NCBI GenBank assembly: GCA_005239465.1 | Contig: SPAW01000023.1 | Location: 23,791-87,790 of the forward strand | DNA from: Nitrospira sp. | GTDB taxonomy: Bacteria > Nitrospirota > Nitrospiria > Nitrospirales > Nitrospiraceae | Length of the DNA: 64,000 nucleotides | Direction: 5' to 3' | Shown here: in pieces, positions 15,585 through 24,819 of the stretch | Layout: each line of letters begins with the position of its first letter | How positions within the stretch are numbered: the stretch's first letter is position 1 | Made by a program: the position numbers and the translations under genes | The notes under the pieces: model-generated | Told to the model about the DNA's origin: nothing | Databases searched by the model: none | The model's input: only the letters and a program-made list of their open reading frames with translations

Positions 15585-17514
15585 CCGTTTTCACATTATC
15601 CCCCTCGGCAGCCAGGATTGCCGTGACTTTCCCGTCGATCGGAGCCGGTATACGGCTTTCCATCTTCATCGCTTCGATGATCAGGAGAGGATCGCCGGCC
15701 TTGACTCGATCATCCTTCGCTACCAGGATTTTGACCACGCGGCCCGGCATGGGCGGCGCAACATCTCCAGGCTTTGACGGCTTGGGCCGTTTCGGTTTTG
15801 CACCGCTTCCAGTCTCCGGAACCTCCGGCACGCCGGCAAGGATTTCCTGAATCGGTTCAAGGGAAACCTCTTCGAGTTTGTCATTGACCCGGATGTAGTA
15901 AGGCTTTCGCCCATCGGTCTTGCGACCGGACCCAGACACCTTCACGTGAAAAGTTTCGCCGTGGACCGTGACATTGAATTCTACCGGCGCCAAGTGGAGT
16001 TCGCCGGCAACAGCGGGGCCCTTCGGCGAGGCTGCATCGAGAGGTTCCGGAACCAGATCGCCCTTTTCGCGCGCCTCGAAAAAGTCTCTTGCGATAACAG
16101 GAAAGAGGACGAAAGAGAGTTGGTCTTCCACCGTCTTGGCCGAGGCGGGAAGATCCTTCTTTACGGCGTCCAGTTCAGGCTCAAGCCGATCGGCCGGTCT
16201 TGTCTTGATCGTCTCCTCATTGCCGATCGCGCGGGCCATCACATCATGATCGACCTGCCCGGGGGCCCGCCCGTAGAGACCGAGAAAATAGTTTTTTGTT
16301 TCGGTGGTGATGACCTTGTAGCGCTCCCCGGTCAGAACGTTGAGCGTCGCTTGCGTGCCGACGATTTGACTGGTCGGGGTCACCAGCGGAGGATAGCCCA
16401 TTTCTTTTCGGACACGCGGCACTTCGTCGAGCACTTCTTTCATCCGATCGAGCGCATTTTGCTCTGTTAGCTGCGCCGCCAGGTTCGAGAGCATGCCGCC
16501 GGGAATCTGCGATGTCAGAATCTCTGCATCAACGCCGGTAAAATCGCTTTCGAACTGGCGGTACTTGCGGCGGACCATGCGGAAGTGTTCGGTGATCGGC
16601 AGAAAAGACACGAGGTCCAGCCCTGTGTCATACGGCGTATTCCGCAGCACGGCGACCAAGGATTCCGTCGCCGGATGCGACGTTCCGCCGGCCAATGGCG
16701 ATATGGCGGTGTCGAGCATGTCGAGCCCACCGAGAATCGCCATAAGCGAGGCCATCGAGGCCATGCCTGATGTGTAATGTGAATGGAGATGGATAGGAAC
16801 CTTCACGGCAGCTTTCAGACGGCGGACAAGGTGATAGGCATCGAGCGGCGCCAAGAGTCCGGCCATGTCCTTAATGCAGAGGGTATCTGTACCCAAATCT
16901 TCGAGCTTCTTGCCCATGTCGACAAAGCGGTCGATGCTGTGTACGGGGCTGACGGTATAGCAGATGGCGGCCTCGGCATGTTTGCCGCAGGCTTTGACTT
17001 CGCGCACCACCCGATCAAGATTGCGTACGTCGTTGAGCGCGTCGAAGATGCGGAAGACATCGATGCCGTTGGTGGCCGAGCGTTCGATGAATCGTTCCAG
17101 CACGTCGTCGGCGTAGTGCCGGTAGCCGACGAGGTTTTGCCCTCGGAGCAGCATTTGGAGCTTGGTGTTGGGCATCGCGGCGCGCAGGGCACGGAGCCGT
17201 TCCCAGGGATCTTCTTTCAAAAATCGCAAGCAGGTATCAAACGTCGCGCCGCCCCAGACCTCCAGCGACCAATAGCCCACGGCGTCGAGCTTCTGCGCGA
17301 TGGGCAGCATGTCTTCGGTTCGCATGCGTGTGGCGAGCAGCGATTGATGTCCGTCGCGAAGCGCGACGTCGGTGATCAGAAGTGGTTTGCCTGCCGCGGG
17401 CTGGATATTGAGCTCTAGAGGACGCGTCTTCTGCTCTCTTGAGGTCTTAATGGCCGGACCAGAGGCGCGTTTCTTTGCCGCCTGTTTTTTTACTGGTGGT
17501 CGTTTTATCGCCAT
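15559..17514 (-). CDS. pycB: Pyruvate/oxaloacetate carboxyltransferase subunit with biotin domain
   Basis: 651 residues. A Lys/Arg/Ala-rich N-terminal 30 residues precede a carboxyltransferase TIM barrel: DVALRDGHQSLLATRMRTED, MLLRGQNLVGYRHY, DVFRIFDALND, TLCIKDMAGLL with the carboxylated Lys, and HLHSHYTSG metal ligands. A conserved PycB/OadA C-terminal region follows, then a Pro/Lys-rich linker and a biotinyl domain with EAMKMES (Lys617). With the biotin carboxylase encoded upstream it makes a two-subunit pyruvate carboxylase producing oxaloacetate; 2-oxoglutarate carboxylase is a related alternative in organisms with a reductive TCA cycle. No sodium-pump subunits are nearby, so decarboxylase function is less likely. 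Confidence 0.9.
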   Translation of the reverse strand: MAIKRPPVKKQAAKKRASGPAIKTSREQKTRPLELNIQPAAGKPLLITDVALRDGHQSLLATRMRTEDMLPIAQKLDAVGYWSLEVWGGATFDTCLRFLKEDPWERLRALRAAMPNTKLQMLLRGQNLVGYRHYADDVLERFIERSATNGIDVFRIFDALNDVRNLDRVVREVKACGKHAEAAICYTVSPVHSIDRFVDMGKKLEDLGTDTLCIKDMAGLLAPLDAYHLVRRLKAAVKVPIHLHSHYTSGMASMASLMAILGGLDMLDTAISPLAGGTSHPATESLVAVLRNTPYDTGLDLVSFLPITEHFRMVRRKYRQFESDFTGVDAEILTSQIPGGMLSNLAAQLTEQNALDRMKEVLDEVPRVRKEMGYPPLVTPTSQIVGTQATLNVLTGERYKVITTETKNYFLGLYGRAPGQVDHDVMARAIGNEETIKTRPADRLEPELDAVKKDLPASAKTVEDQLSFVLFPVIARDFFEAREKGDLVPEPLDAASPKGPAVAGELHLAPVEFNVTVHGETFHVKVSGSGRKTDGRKPYYIRVNDKLEEVSLEPIQEILAGVPEVPETGSGAKPKRPKPSKPGDVAPPMPGRVVKILVAKDDRVKAGDPLLIIEAMKMESRIPAPIDGKVTAILAAEGDNVKTDETVIQLE

Positions 17515-17558
17515 GGTGTTTAACGTATCTCTTTGGGAATAGTGCGGGGGCTACCCGA

Positions 17559-18977
17559 TTACAGTCCTTCGTAGGCCGCGATGGCGGCGGAGAGCGCCAG
17601 GACCAAATCTTCCGGCTGCTCGAATTCGTGGTATGAGTACAGGTCCGGGTGGGTGTCCAGATAAGAGGTGTCGAAACGCCCGGCCAGAAAGTCTGGTTCC
17701 TGCATGATCGCCTCCATGAAGGGGATCGTCGTTTTCACCCCACGGAGGACGTATTCTTCGAGTGAGCGCCTCATGCGGCTCACAGTTTCTTCCCACGTCC
17801 GGCCTCGAACCGTCAGCTTGGCCAAGAGGGCGTCATAGTACGGCGGTACTGTGTAGCCCCTGTAGACGGCGCCATCAATGCGCACGCCGATGCCGCCTGG
17901 GGAGAGGTAGGCTGTCACAGTGCCGGTGCAGGGCATGAAATTGTTCTTGGGGTCTTCCGCATTGATCCGGCATTGGATTGCGTGTCCTTGGAGGGTGACG
18001 TCCTTCTGCTGAATGTCGAGCGGCTTGCCTGCCGCGATCGAGATCTGATGCTGCACGATGTCGATCGCCGTGATCTGTTCAGTCACTGTATGCTCGACCT
18101 GGAGGCGCGGATTCATCTCGATAAAGTAGAACCGGCCTTCCTGGTCGAGCAGAAACTCGACGGTCCCCGCGTTGTCGTAATTCACCGCCCGTGTAATGGT
18201 CGTGGCGGCTTTGCCCATCTCCGCTCGCAGTTTCGGTGTCAGGATCAGGGAAGGGGCGATTTCAATGATTTTCTGATGCCGGCGTTGGATCGAACAATCG
18301 CGTTCGCCCAAGTGGATGATATGGCCGTGGCGGTCTCCCAGAATCTGGAATTCGATATGGTGAGGCCGCTCGATATATTTCTCGATGAAGATGCTGCCGT
18401 CGCCGAAGGAGGCCTGGGCTTCACGCGAGGCGACCTCCATGTTCTCGCGCAATTCGGCATCGGACCGCACGACCCGCAGCCCACGCCCGCCACCTCCGGC
18501 ACTGGCTTTGATAATGACCGGGTAGACGGCTTTCTTCGCGAAGGCGAGCGCCTCTTTCACGTCGGTGACGTCGCCGTCCGTGCCGAGAACGATCGGGACC
18601 CCGACTTCTTCGGCGAGTTTGCGAGCCTTGACCTTGCTCCCCATCAACGTAATCACATGAGGTGAAGGGCCGATGAAGGTAATGCCGGAGGCTTGGCAGA
18701 GTTCAGCGAACTCAGCGTTTTCAGAAAGGAATCCATATCCGGGATGGATGGCGTCCGCGCCGATGCGAGTGGCCAGATCGACGATCTGCCGGCTATCCAA
18801 GAAGCCCTTCACCGGCCCTGGACCAACCAGGTAAGCTTCGTCAGCTTTCTTAACGTAGATTCCGGTCGGATCAGCCTCGGAATAGATGGCGGCGGTGGCG
18901 ATGTTGAGCTCGCGGCAGGCGCGGATGATCCGCATGGCGATTTCACCGCGATTGGCGACCAGTATTTTTCTAAACAT
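17559..18977 (-). CDS. pycA: Biotin carboxylase subunit of pyruvate carboxylase
   Basis: 472 residues from ATG 18977 (MFRKILVANRGEIAMRI); an in-frame start 27 nt upstream is less likely. ATP-grasp motifs: [67 protein letters not shown] and the C-terminal domain with [12 protein letters not shown]. It carboxylates biotin on the partner subunit with bicarbonate and ATP. It sits 44 bp upstream of pycB in one operon. A second biotin carboxylase (accC, 55519) next to accB shows that the two roles are split between paralogues. Confidence 0.92.
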   Translation of the reverse strand: MFRKILVANRGEIAMRIIRACRELNIATAAIYSEADPTGIYVKKADEAYLVGPGPVKGFLDSRQIVDLATRIGADAIHPGYGFLSENAEFAELCQASGITFIGPSPHVITLMGSKVKARKLAEEVGVPIVLGTDGDVTDVKEALAFAKKAVYPVIIKASAGGGGRGLRVVRSDAELRENMEVASREAQASFGDGSIFIEKYIERPHHIEFQILGDRHGHIIHLGERDCSIQRRHQKIIEIAPSLILTPKLRAEMGKAATTITRAVNYDNAGTVEFLLDQEGRFYFIEMNPRLQVEHTVTEQITAIDIVQHQISIAAGKPLDIQQKDVTLQGHAIQCRINAEDPKNNFMPCTGTVTAYLSPGGIGVRIDGAVYRGYTVPPYYDALLAKLTVRGRTWEETVSRMRRSLEEYVLRGVKTTIPFMEAIMQEPDFLAGRFDTSYLDTHPDLYSYHEFEQPEDLVLALSAAIAAYEGL

Positions 18978-19139
18978 GTCCCTCTGGTTTCCTACAATTC
19001 CCATCCGTCGCTCCTTGAAGATCAGCGAAAATGAGCGCGTAAGTTAGCATAAGATCAAGAGGTCTGTCGAGGGATGGCTCGTCAGAAGGGGGTCGGAACT
19101 AGGCCCGTGAATGCAGAGTTGCTACCCGAGCCGGAGGTC

Positions 19140-19595
19140 TTACTTGGTGTGAATCAACAAGGGCTTCGACTGGGCGCTGCCGCCACCGGCCACGATGATC
19201 AGGAAGGACATCCCGGCTTTGGCGTCCGGCACGGTCGCTTCGATAATGGAATCACTCACGAACTTGTAGTCCACTTTGGCCTTGGGTGACGCGCTAAATG
19301 TCACCGTATGAAAACACTCTTTCGTGCCGAAATTCTCGCCGGAGATTACGACTTTGTCGCCAGGCTTCACATCGTCCGGTTCAACCTTTGCGATCAGTGG
19401 CCGTTTGCTGAGATCGCAGATAGGGTCTTTCTCGACCTTTTCGGCGTCAAAGCCCTTGATCGATTCCATGTCGTAGAGGGTAAAGCCCGCGCCGTCAACG
19501 ATGGCGCCCTCTTCGGCTAGGAGCGATCGCGTAGGGGACAGGGCAAGCAGGAGCAAGAAGATGATGATGTACGAGGACGGTTGCCAGGAGCGCAT
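19140..19595 (-). CDS. Exported protein with IPT/TIG domain
   Basis: 151 residues. ATG 19595 is preceded by an AAGGAGG with good spacing. A signal peptide (SWQPSSYIIIFLLLLALSP, then a site near LLAEE) leads to a single immunoglobulin-like IPT/TIG domain: KPGDKVVISGENFG, TVTFSASPKAKVDYKF, IIEATVPDAKAGMSFLIIV. Two Cys (PICDLS and KECFH) might form a disulfide. Such domains bind surfaces or partner proteins. It follows the PstS-like gene by 22 bp, so the two are probably co-transcribed exported proteins. Confidence 0.8.
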   Translation of the reverse strand: MRSWQPSSYIIIFLLLLALSPTRSLLAEEGAIVDGAGFTLYDMESIKGFDAEKVEKDPICDLSKRPLIAKVEPDDVKPGDKVVISGENFGTKECFHTVTFSASPKAKVDYKFVSDSIIEATVPDAKAGMSFLIIVAGGGSAQSKPLLIHTK

Positions 19596-19617
19596 GATGA
19601 CCTCCTTCGATGAAGAA

Positions 19618-20442
19618 TTACTTGCTCGGCATCGGAATATAGATTTCTCCGATAATCGCCTGGCCTGGAGCCGATAAGGCAAACAGAGCAAAGGCATCGA
19701 CTACGGGGTTAAGCTCTTTTTTCGACAGCATCAGCAGAGGGCGACGGAGGCTATAGCGGCCGTTCTTGACCGTCGGGACTTCCGGTTCGATCTTTTCTAC
19801 CGGCAGCAGCCGGACGGCGACGCCGGTCGAGACCACAGATAGGCCGGTGCCCAATGAGACATAGGCCGCCGCTGAAAGCGGTGGAAGCGTTCCGACCACC
19901 GTCTTCACGACTGTCTCATCCCGGCCGATCACCTTGGCGGTATTAGAAATTTTTCCGGTGATTCCTAGTTGGGCTTCGAACGCCTCGCGGATGTTCTGAT
20001 TGCGCGGCCGGTCGATCAGCAGAATCTTGGTCTCCGGCCCACCCAGTTCAAACCATTCTTTCACCTTTCCTGAAAAAATGTCGGCGACTTGCTGCTTGGT
20101 CACCTCTTTGGTGAAGTTCGACAGATGGACCATAATGCCGATGCCATCCCATCCGATCTGTGTGGCAGCCAGCGCTGGATCTTCGGCTCCTGTAATGGCG
20201 ATGTGGGCATGGCCCGTCTTGACCAGCTCCAGCGGCTTAGAATTGTCGTCCCACATCACGTCTACGTAGGTGCGGGGATTGGCCTTCTCGAAGGCACGCG
20301 CCAACGTCTCCATGGTTGTTTGCTCAGGCCCATTGCCTGCGATGACGAGACTTCGTGCCACCTCGGCGTAGGTCCCGATTGGAAGTGTCAGGCAAACGCT
20401 GAGACCGACAAGCACCTTGGTAAGGAACCGTCCCGTAGTCAT
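19618..20442 (-). CDS. PstS-like periplasmic substrate-binding protein
   Basis: 274 residues with a signal peptide (MTTGRFLTKVLVGLSVCLTL...TYAE). The mature part resembles phosphate-type binding proteins: LVIAGNGPEQTTMETLARAFEK, GHAHIAITGAEDPALAA, VADIFSGKVKEW (typical of the PstS family), a DRPRNQNIREAFEAQLG segment, and GTLPPLSAAAYVSLGTG. No pstCAB permease genes are adjacent; the neighbour is the IPT/TIG protein. It may therefore bind phosphate or another anion for sensing, or act with distant transporter genes. Confidence 0.82.
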   Translation of the reverse strand: MTTGRFLTKVLVGLSVCLTLPIGTYAEVARSLVIAGNGPEQTTMETLARAFEKANPRTYVDVMWDDNSKPLELVKTGHAHIAITGAEDPALAATQIGWDGIGIMVHLSNFTKEVTKQQVADIFSGKVKEWFELGGPETKILLIDRPRNQNIREAFEAQLGITGKISNTAKVIGRDETVVKTVVGTLPPLSAAAYVSLGTGLSVVSTGVAVRLLPVEKIEPEVPTVKNGRYSLRRPLLMLSKKELNPVVDAFALFALSAPGQAIIGEIYIPMPSK

Positions 20443-20512
20443 GGAACCTCATGCCGGTGGAGTACAGAAGCGGAATGGTTCGGCACGGCGAAAAAGCGGG
20501 GCTGCTCCATGC

Positions 20513-20833
20513 TTACGATCCAGAGCTTGATCCTGCGCCAGTGACTGGATTCGAGTCGGAAGATGTATTCGGCGGCGGCACGTTGCGCTTCGCATTCAGC
20601 GGCGGTAACTTGGCGAATCTTTCCATGCGTTCATTGTTCATCGCCTTGGCTTTGATCTCGGAAAATCCTGGTTTATGGTCGCCGATGACCTTAGACGAAA
20701 AGGAAGACAGGAGCCGGGTTGCCTGTTGGGCATGACAAAAGGGACATTCCGTGTCTTCGACTCTGGCATGTACGGACTGGGCGGCTTCAAACTGCTTGGA
20801 ACATAGTTCGCAGCGATACTCGTAGAGAGGCAT
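20513..20833 (-). CDS. FmdB-family zinc ribbon protein
   Basis: 106 residues from ATG 20833 (MPLYEYRCELCSKQFE). Zinc ligands CxxC (residues 8 and 11) and CPFC (about 31 and 34), then a Ser/Asn/Pro-rich tail. A longer in-frame extension exists but the family always starts at MPLYEY. FmdB-type proteins are small putative regulatory or nucleic-acid-binding ribbons. A second member is at 61980. Confidence 0.85.
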   Translation of the reverse strand: MPLYEYRCELCSKQFEAAQSVHARVEDTECPFCHAQQATRLLSSFSSKVIGDHKPGFSEIKAKAMNNERMERFAKLPPLNAKRNVPPPNTSSDSNPVTGAGSSSGS

Positions 20834-21001
20834 GGCCTGGTTCCCTTTATTTTCTTCCGCCTGGATTGTGGCCAGATCCAGCGATGCAGCCGGTATGGGC
20901 TGGTTCTGGGCTGCCTGTGAACGCCCTTGACCAGCCCGCAATGTTGCGCTTATTGTAGCACACTTGCGTGCTTGAACTGCCAGCGTCACAGGAGGGTTTC
21001 G

Positions 21002-21178
21002 ATGTCAGTGCTGATTCGACGGTATAAAGGCAACAACGGGATGATACAGGAAGAACGAATTGATGACGATGTTCGAATCGAGCGCTACAGGCGGCTCTTC
21101 GAGAAAGACGATCTCAAAAAGTTGGAGACGGGCGTCAAGGTCTTTATCGAGAAGGATGAGTGGCAACTCCTCCCGTAG
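21002..21178 (+). CDS. Small hypothetical protein
   Basis: 58 residues. ATG 21002 has AGGAGG 8 nt upstream, which is the main support. The charged sequence with RIERYRRLFEKDDLKKLETG and VFIEKDEWQLLP looks like a folded or helical small protein. No family recognised. Confidence 0.6.
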   Translation: MSVLIRRYKGNNGMIQEERIDDDVRIERYRRLFEKDDLKKLETGVKVFIEKDEWQLLP

Positions 21179-21306
21179 CGTGGCTCGTCACTGCCGGCGT
21201 GGGTACTCTCAGGGGGCACGAATCGCTGCTAGCGTAAGGATGTGTGACCGAGCCATCCATGCTCATGTACAGGTAGGCGCCTCGGATTTGGGAGCATGGG
21301 TGTGTC

Positions 21307-21510
21307 GTGACCTACTGGATTCACATAGCCCGATCGATCGATCGGGTGACGCTGCACCGTGACCGGTGTTCCGAAGTACCGTCTAATTCTACGTCCAGCG
21401 ATTTCTGGGAGGGGGGATGGTTCGACTATCCTGATAAGGAACGGGCGCTGCGTGCCATGGAACAGGCTGGAGCCAATGAACAACGGCGCTGCCCGCTTTG
21501 TAAACCGTAA
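21307..21510 (+). CDS. Small Cys-containing conserved protein
   Basis: 67 residues, GTG start. The pattern VTLHRDRCSEV ... FWEGGWFDYPDKERALRAMEQAG ... CPLCKP resembles a widespread family of about 60-80 residues that has a HxxxC start and a C-terminal CxxC, probably a zinc-binding fold. No name recalled. Encoded alone between the 58-residue gene and the transporter. Confidence 0.6.
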   Translation: MTYWIHIARSIDRVTLHRDRCSEVPSNSTSSDFWEGGWFDYPDKERALRAMEQAGANEQRRCPLCKP

Positions 21511-21613
21511 TGAAAATCGTCGATGGTCATTTGTCATGGGTCGATGGCCAGAATCCTTTTGAGCGGGTTTACCCATTGACTAGCGGCTATTGACCAATAT
21601 CCGGTTCCCCATC

Positions 21614-22483
21614 ATGCCACGTATTGCCCTCCTGCTGACCACGCTGATCTGGGGCGCCACGTTCCCCGCCACAAAAGCGGCCCTTGAGCAAATCCCTCCA
21701 CTCTCATTCCTGTTTCTTCGATTTTTCTTGGGTACCGTGCTGGTCGGCGCGTGGTTCGTGGTGATGCGTCGCCGATTCCATTGTGATCGCGCGGTGCTTG
21801 CCGCCAGCGCGATCGCCACGGTCTTTCTCTTTTTCGGCTACGTTCTGCAAACCGTTGGGCTTCGCTACACCAGCGCATCCAATTCCGCCTTCCTTACGGC
21901 GCTGTACGTCATTCTCGTTCCACTGATGCTGAGACGATTCGGTGGTCGGTTGATAGTTGCCACGGCGATCGCCGTGGTCGGGCTCTGGTTGTTGGTCAAG
22001 CCCAGCGCGTCCATGAATGTGGGCGATCTCATGACGCTAGGGTGTGCCGTAGCCTTCGCGGGACATATCGTTTGTCTTGAGCGGTTCACCCGCAGGTTCG
22101 ATGCGCCCTCGCTACTGGCCTGGCAGATGACGGCAGCGACGCTCCTGTTCGTTCCGACCACGTGGTGGGAACAGGCGCCGGCGAGCGCCTTTGTGCCCAC
22201 CGCCGTGTTGCTGATCGGACTCGGCATTACCGGCGGGTTGGCCACGGGAGCCTTTGCGGTGCAGATGTGGGTTCAGCAGATTGTCCCGGCACAGCAAGTG
22301 GCGTTGGTCTTTGCCTCAGAGCCGGTCTACGCTGCCTGGCTCTCGTGGTATTTTCTCGGCGAGACATTGGACCTCCAAGGGTGGGTAGGAAGCGCGCTCA
22401 TTTTATTGGCGGTGGTGATCGGAGCGTTTGACCGCCAGACTCAATCACAGCCACCTCCAGCCGAGGTCGCGCAACCGGCCTAG
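21614..22483 (+). CDS. DMT-superfamily transporter (EamA family)
   Basis: 289 residues from ATG 21614. Ten membrane segments in two EamA repeats. The first begins LLTTLIWGATFPATKAALEQIPP and the second around VGDLMTLGCAVAFAGHIVCLERFTR. Both contain typical FLRF and ALVFASEPVYAAWLSWYFLGETL signatures. EamA transporters export amino acids or other metabolites; the substrate is unknown. The TAG stop is the first part of the left end of repeat copy C. Confidence 0.9.
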   Translation: MPRIALLLTTLIWGATFPATKAALEQIPPLSFLFLRFFLGTVLVGAWFVVMRRRFHCDRAVLAASAIATVFLFFGYVLQTVGLRYTSASNSAFLTALYVILVPLMLRRFGGRLIVATAIAVVGLWLLVKPSASMNVGDLMTLGCAVAFAGHIVCLERFTRRFDAPSLLAWQMTAATLLFVPTTWWEQAPASAFVPTAVLLIGLGITGGLATGAFAVQMWVQQIVPAQQVALVFASEPVYAAWLSWYFLGETLDLQGWVGSALILLAVVIGAFDRQTQSQPPPAEVAQPA

Positions 22484-22801
22484 CAGGCTGTTGAAAAAGT
22501 CCGCCATCAGAGGCTCAACAACGAGAAGAAGATTTTTGGAGCCAGGAAGCGCTGGAGGAGTTTCTCCGTTCGCCAGGAATCAGCGTAAGGGCGAACGGTT
22601 CACACGAAGTGTGGTGTGTACTTCTTCGCCTCTTCGCTCCCTACAGCCTTGCCCGCGGAACGGCGCGTCTTGGCGCGACGGGGTTGGGAGGGTGAGAACC
22701 GCGGCCTTTTTAACAGCCTGCGGGCTCTGCGAGACTTGTCCGTAACCTGCTTCAGCTTTGTATGTCCCCAGGTTCAGCATAGTTACTCAACACCCTGCTA
22801 G
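22480..22801. repeat. MITE-like intergenic repeat, copy C
   Basis: 322 bp. Left end CTAGCAGGCTGTTGAAAA (22480-22497); right end the complement of CTAGCAGGGTGTTGAGTA (22784-22801). An internal inverted GCAGGCTGTT / AACAGCCTGC pair (22483-22492, 22712-22721) matches copy B. The interior differs from A and B. CTAG is present at both extremities and could be a target duplication. The left end supplies the stop codon of the EamA gene. Confidence 0.78.
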
Positions 22802-22821
22802 CCGTAGCTGCAAGGAGTAAC

Positions 22822-23292
22822 ATGGCACAAAAATTTGGAAATAGTCGGTGGGTCCACGAAGGGTTTCTTGATAATCGAGTCGAAGGAACTGTTGTCGGGC
22901 AAATCGTCTTTGCGGCCATCGGACCGGTGGATCTCTATTTAAAAGGCAACTTCAAGACCGACATCGCGGGCGAGGTGATCCGTTTTCGCAATAGTCGGTT
23001 TGAGGATGAAGATATGGCCGGACAGGTGATCGGCGATATGGAGAATCCGCAGATTGGGACGGTCAATCTTATCTCATTCGATCCGCATCCGAATCTTTCG
23101 CCGCATCCCTATGTGGAGTGGTTCTCGCTGAGGAAGAATCACTATCGGATCGAACTCAATCCCGGTGAAGCCTGGATTGTGCCTGACACGGAACGCGGAG
23201 CGATTGATCAGGAGAGTCGCAGGATTCGCGAGGCCTTGGCCGATCAGATGTCCGAGCGAACAGGTTCACAGGAAGAGTCTGATTGGATCTAG
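22822..23292 (+). CDS. Conserved hypothetical protein
   Basis: 156 residues. Start ATG 22822 with AAGGAG 6 nt upstream. Beta-rich appearance: GTVVGQIVFAAIGPVDLYLKGNF, AGEVIRFRNSRFED, GQVIGDMENPQIGTVNLISFDPHPNLSPHPYVEWF. Charged C-terminal helix. No family I can name; it reads as a real cytosolic protein. Confidence 0.7.
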   Translation: MAQKFGNSRWVHEGFLDNRVEGTVVGQIVFAAIGPVDLYLKGNFKTDIAGEVIRFRNSRFEDEDMAGQVIGDMENPQIGTVNLISFDPHPNLSPHPYVEWFSLRKNHYRIELNPGEAWIVPDTERGAIDQESRRIREALADQMSERTGSQEESDWI

Positions 23293-23494
23293 CGGACTAG
23301 AGATCGTCTCTCGTTCCTCGTGAAGCGTATCTCGAAGATCACCGTATCTCGTGAAGCGTATTTCGTATCTCGTTTCAGATCAGACCCACCGAAGGGACGA
23401 ACGACGAGATACGAGCGACGAGTTAGGACGACGCTTCACGGTTCGACAGGCTCACCGTCCCGAGTCCAATCGAGGGACGAACGACGATCCGAAA
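23293..23494. repeat. Palindromic intergenic repeat with CGTATCTCGTGAAGCG units
   Basis: Contains direct and inverted copies of CGTATCTCGTGAAGCGT (23342-23359 is a perfect 18-base match to 30753-30770) and the inverse (GACGAGATACGAGCGACGAG, GACGCTTCACG). It also holds GTTCGACAGGCTCACCGTCC, which is related to the TCGACAGGCTCGGGGCC segment in repeats A and B. Non-coding between the hypothetical gene and the desaturase stop. Confidence 0.7.
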
Positions 23495-24469
23495 CTACAC
23501 CGCGATCGATTGCTGCTTGCTCTTCCCGTCACGCACGTACTCGGGAACATCCCGAATATCCCACACCAGTCCCAAGCGCTCCATCAGCTTCAGGCAGTAG
23601 TAGGTCACGTCGATTTCCCACCAATAGAAGCCTTGTCTCGTGGAAGCAGGATAGTAATGGTGATTATTGTGCCAGCCCTCCCCCATGGTGATGAGGGCCA
23701 GGAAGAAGTTATTGCGGCTATCGTCACCGGTCGCATAGCGCTGTGAACCATAGACGTGGGAGAGCGAATTTATCGTGCAGGTTCCGTGAAGCAGAACCAC
23801 TGTGGACACAAAGAATCCCCAAATCAACATCTGTAGTCCGTTGGTGCCAAGGGTGGGAGCATAGGCTTCCAACAGCCGGCCCAGTCCGAACATCCCGAAC
23901 CCGGCGATGGTCGGAACGAGGCCGTCGAAGCGGTCTAGAAATCGCAGCTCCGGATACTTGACAAAATCGGCAATCGCCTTAAGTCGCGGCGCAAAGTGCG
24001 TTTGCGAGGTAAACCAGCCGATATGCGACCAGAGAAATCCTCCCAGGCGCGGGGAATGCACATCGTCCGACGTATCGGAGGCGATGTGGTGATGACGATG
24101 ATGGCTCGCCCACCACAGTGGCCCGCGCTGCGCGCAGGAGCTGCCTAAGACGGCGAAGGCAAACTGGACAGCGCGGGAGGTCTTGAACGTTCGATGCGAG
24201 AAATACCGGTGGTACCAACCGGTGATCGCAAACATGCGGACGAAATAGAAGGCGGTCGCGACGGCGATGGCGGGCCAACTCCATCCAACCCAAATGATCC
24301 CCAGGCACATGCCATGGACCCCGATGAACGGGATGCTACGGAGCCAGTCCACTTTCGGTGGGCCTTGCACCTTCATGTTTTCGAGGCCTGCCCAGGAATC
24401 GAACCAGCGAAGAACCGAGAACCAGAAATCCTGGGCTTTGGTCGGGTGTAGCGTACGCACGTCGGACAT
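23495..24469 (-). CDS. Fatty acid desaturase (acyl-CoA/stearoyl delta-9 type)
   Basis: 324 residues. Three His boxes of the membrane di-iron desaturases: HRYFSH (about residue 88), HRHHH (about 123) and EGWHNNHH (about 267). Four hydrophobic stretches flank them. The order and spacing fit the bacterial delta-9 desaturase family that introduces a cis double bond in membrane fatty acids, needing ferredoxin or cytochrome electron supply. The gene stands alone, with a 350-bp gene-free stretch upstream. Confidence 0.92.
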   Translation of the reverse strand: MSDVRTLHPTKAQDFWFSVLRWFDSWAGLENMKVQGPPKVDWLRSIPFIGVHGMCLGIIWVGWSWPAIAVATAFYFVRMFAITGWYHRYFSHRTFKTSRAVQFAFAVLGSSCAQRGPLWWASHHRHHHIASDTSDDVHSPRLGGFLWSHIGWFTSQTHFAPRLKAIADFVKYPELRFLDRFDGLVPTIAGFGMFGLGRLLEAYAPTLGTNGLQMLIWGFFVSTVVLLHGTCTINSLSHVYGSQRYATGDDSRNNFFLALITMGEGWHNNHHYYPASTRQGFYWWEIDVTYYCLKLMERLGLVWDIRDVPEYVRDGKSKQQSIAV

Positions 24470-24780
24470 TCGATTACCTCCAGGTCAGGGATCGGCAGTT
24501 CACTGTGCTCTGATACAGGGCGCCGGGGTCCCGATTAAGCTGCGTGATCTCGCGGCGCTTGGATAGTGTAGAAAGGGGAAGGCCGCAGATGCTGAATCAC
24601 TGCAACGTTATGCTATGGTCCAGCCATGTAACGGGATTGCATTATACACACAATCATCCAGAAAGTGAAACTGAACTTCTTGGGTGGGTCACTTTTCCTA
24701 ACTTGATTGTACCGGAATGGTCAAGCCTGTCTATCTTTTGCCTAACTTTGTGTGAGGCGATTCAGTGTTTCTGCTTCAAT
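24470..24780. other. Gene-free divergent region between desaturase and hemE
   Basis: About 310 bp, AT-richer than the neighbours. I find no convincing gene or RNA here; only the hemE promoter that follows at 24781. Confidence 0.5.
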
Positions 24781-24810
24781 TTGACAGGCTCGCCCGTGCG
24801 TCTCTAGAAT
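24781..24810 (+). promoter_or_regulatory. Strong promoter directly upstream of hemE
   Basis: TTGACA (24781-24786), 18 nt, TAGAAT (24805-24810). The expected start of transcription is at about 24816-24820, practically at the hemE ATG (24820), and no ribosome-binding site fits between. This predicts a leaderless or near-leaderless mRNA. Confidence 0.65.
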
Positions 24811-24819
24811 GCCAAAATA

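Noticed and set aside
16783-17418. 211-codon plus-strand frame opposite pycB
   Set aside because: Shadow of a GC-rich gene; no motif and no ribosome-binding site.
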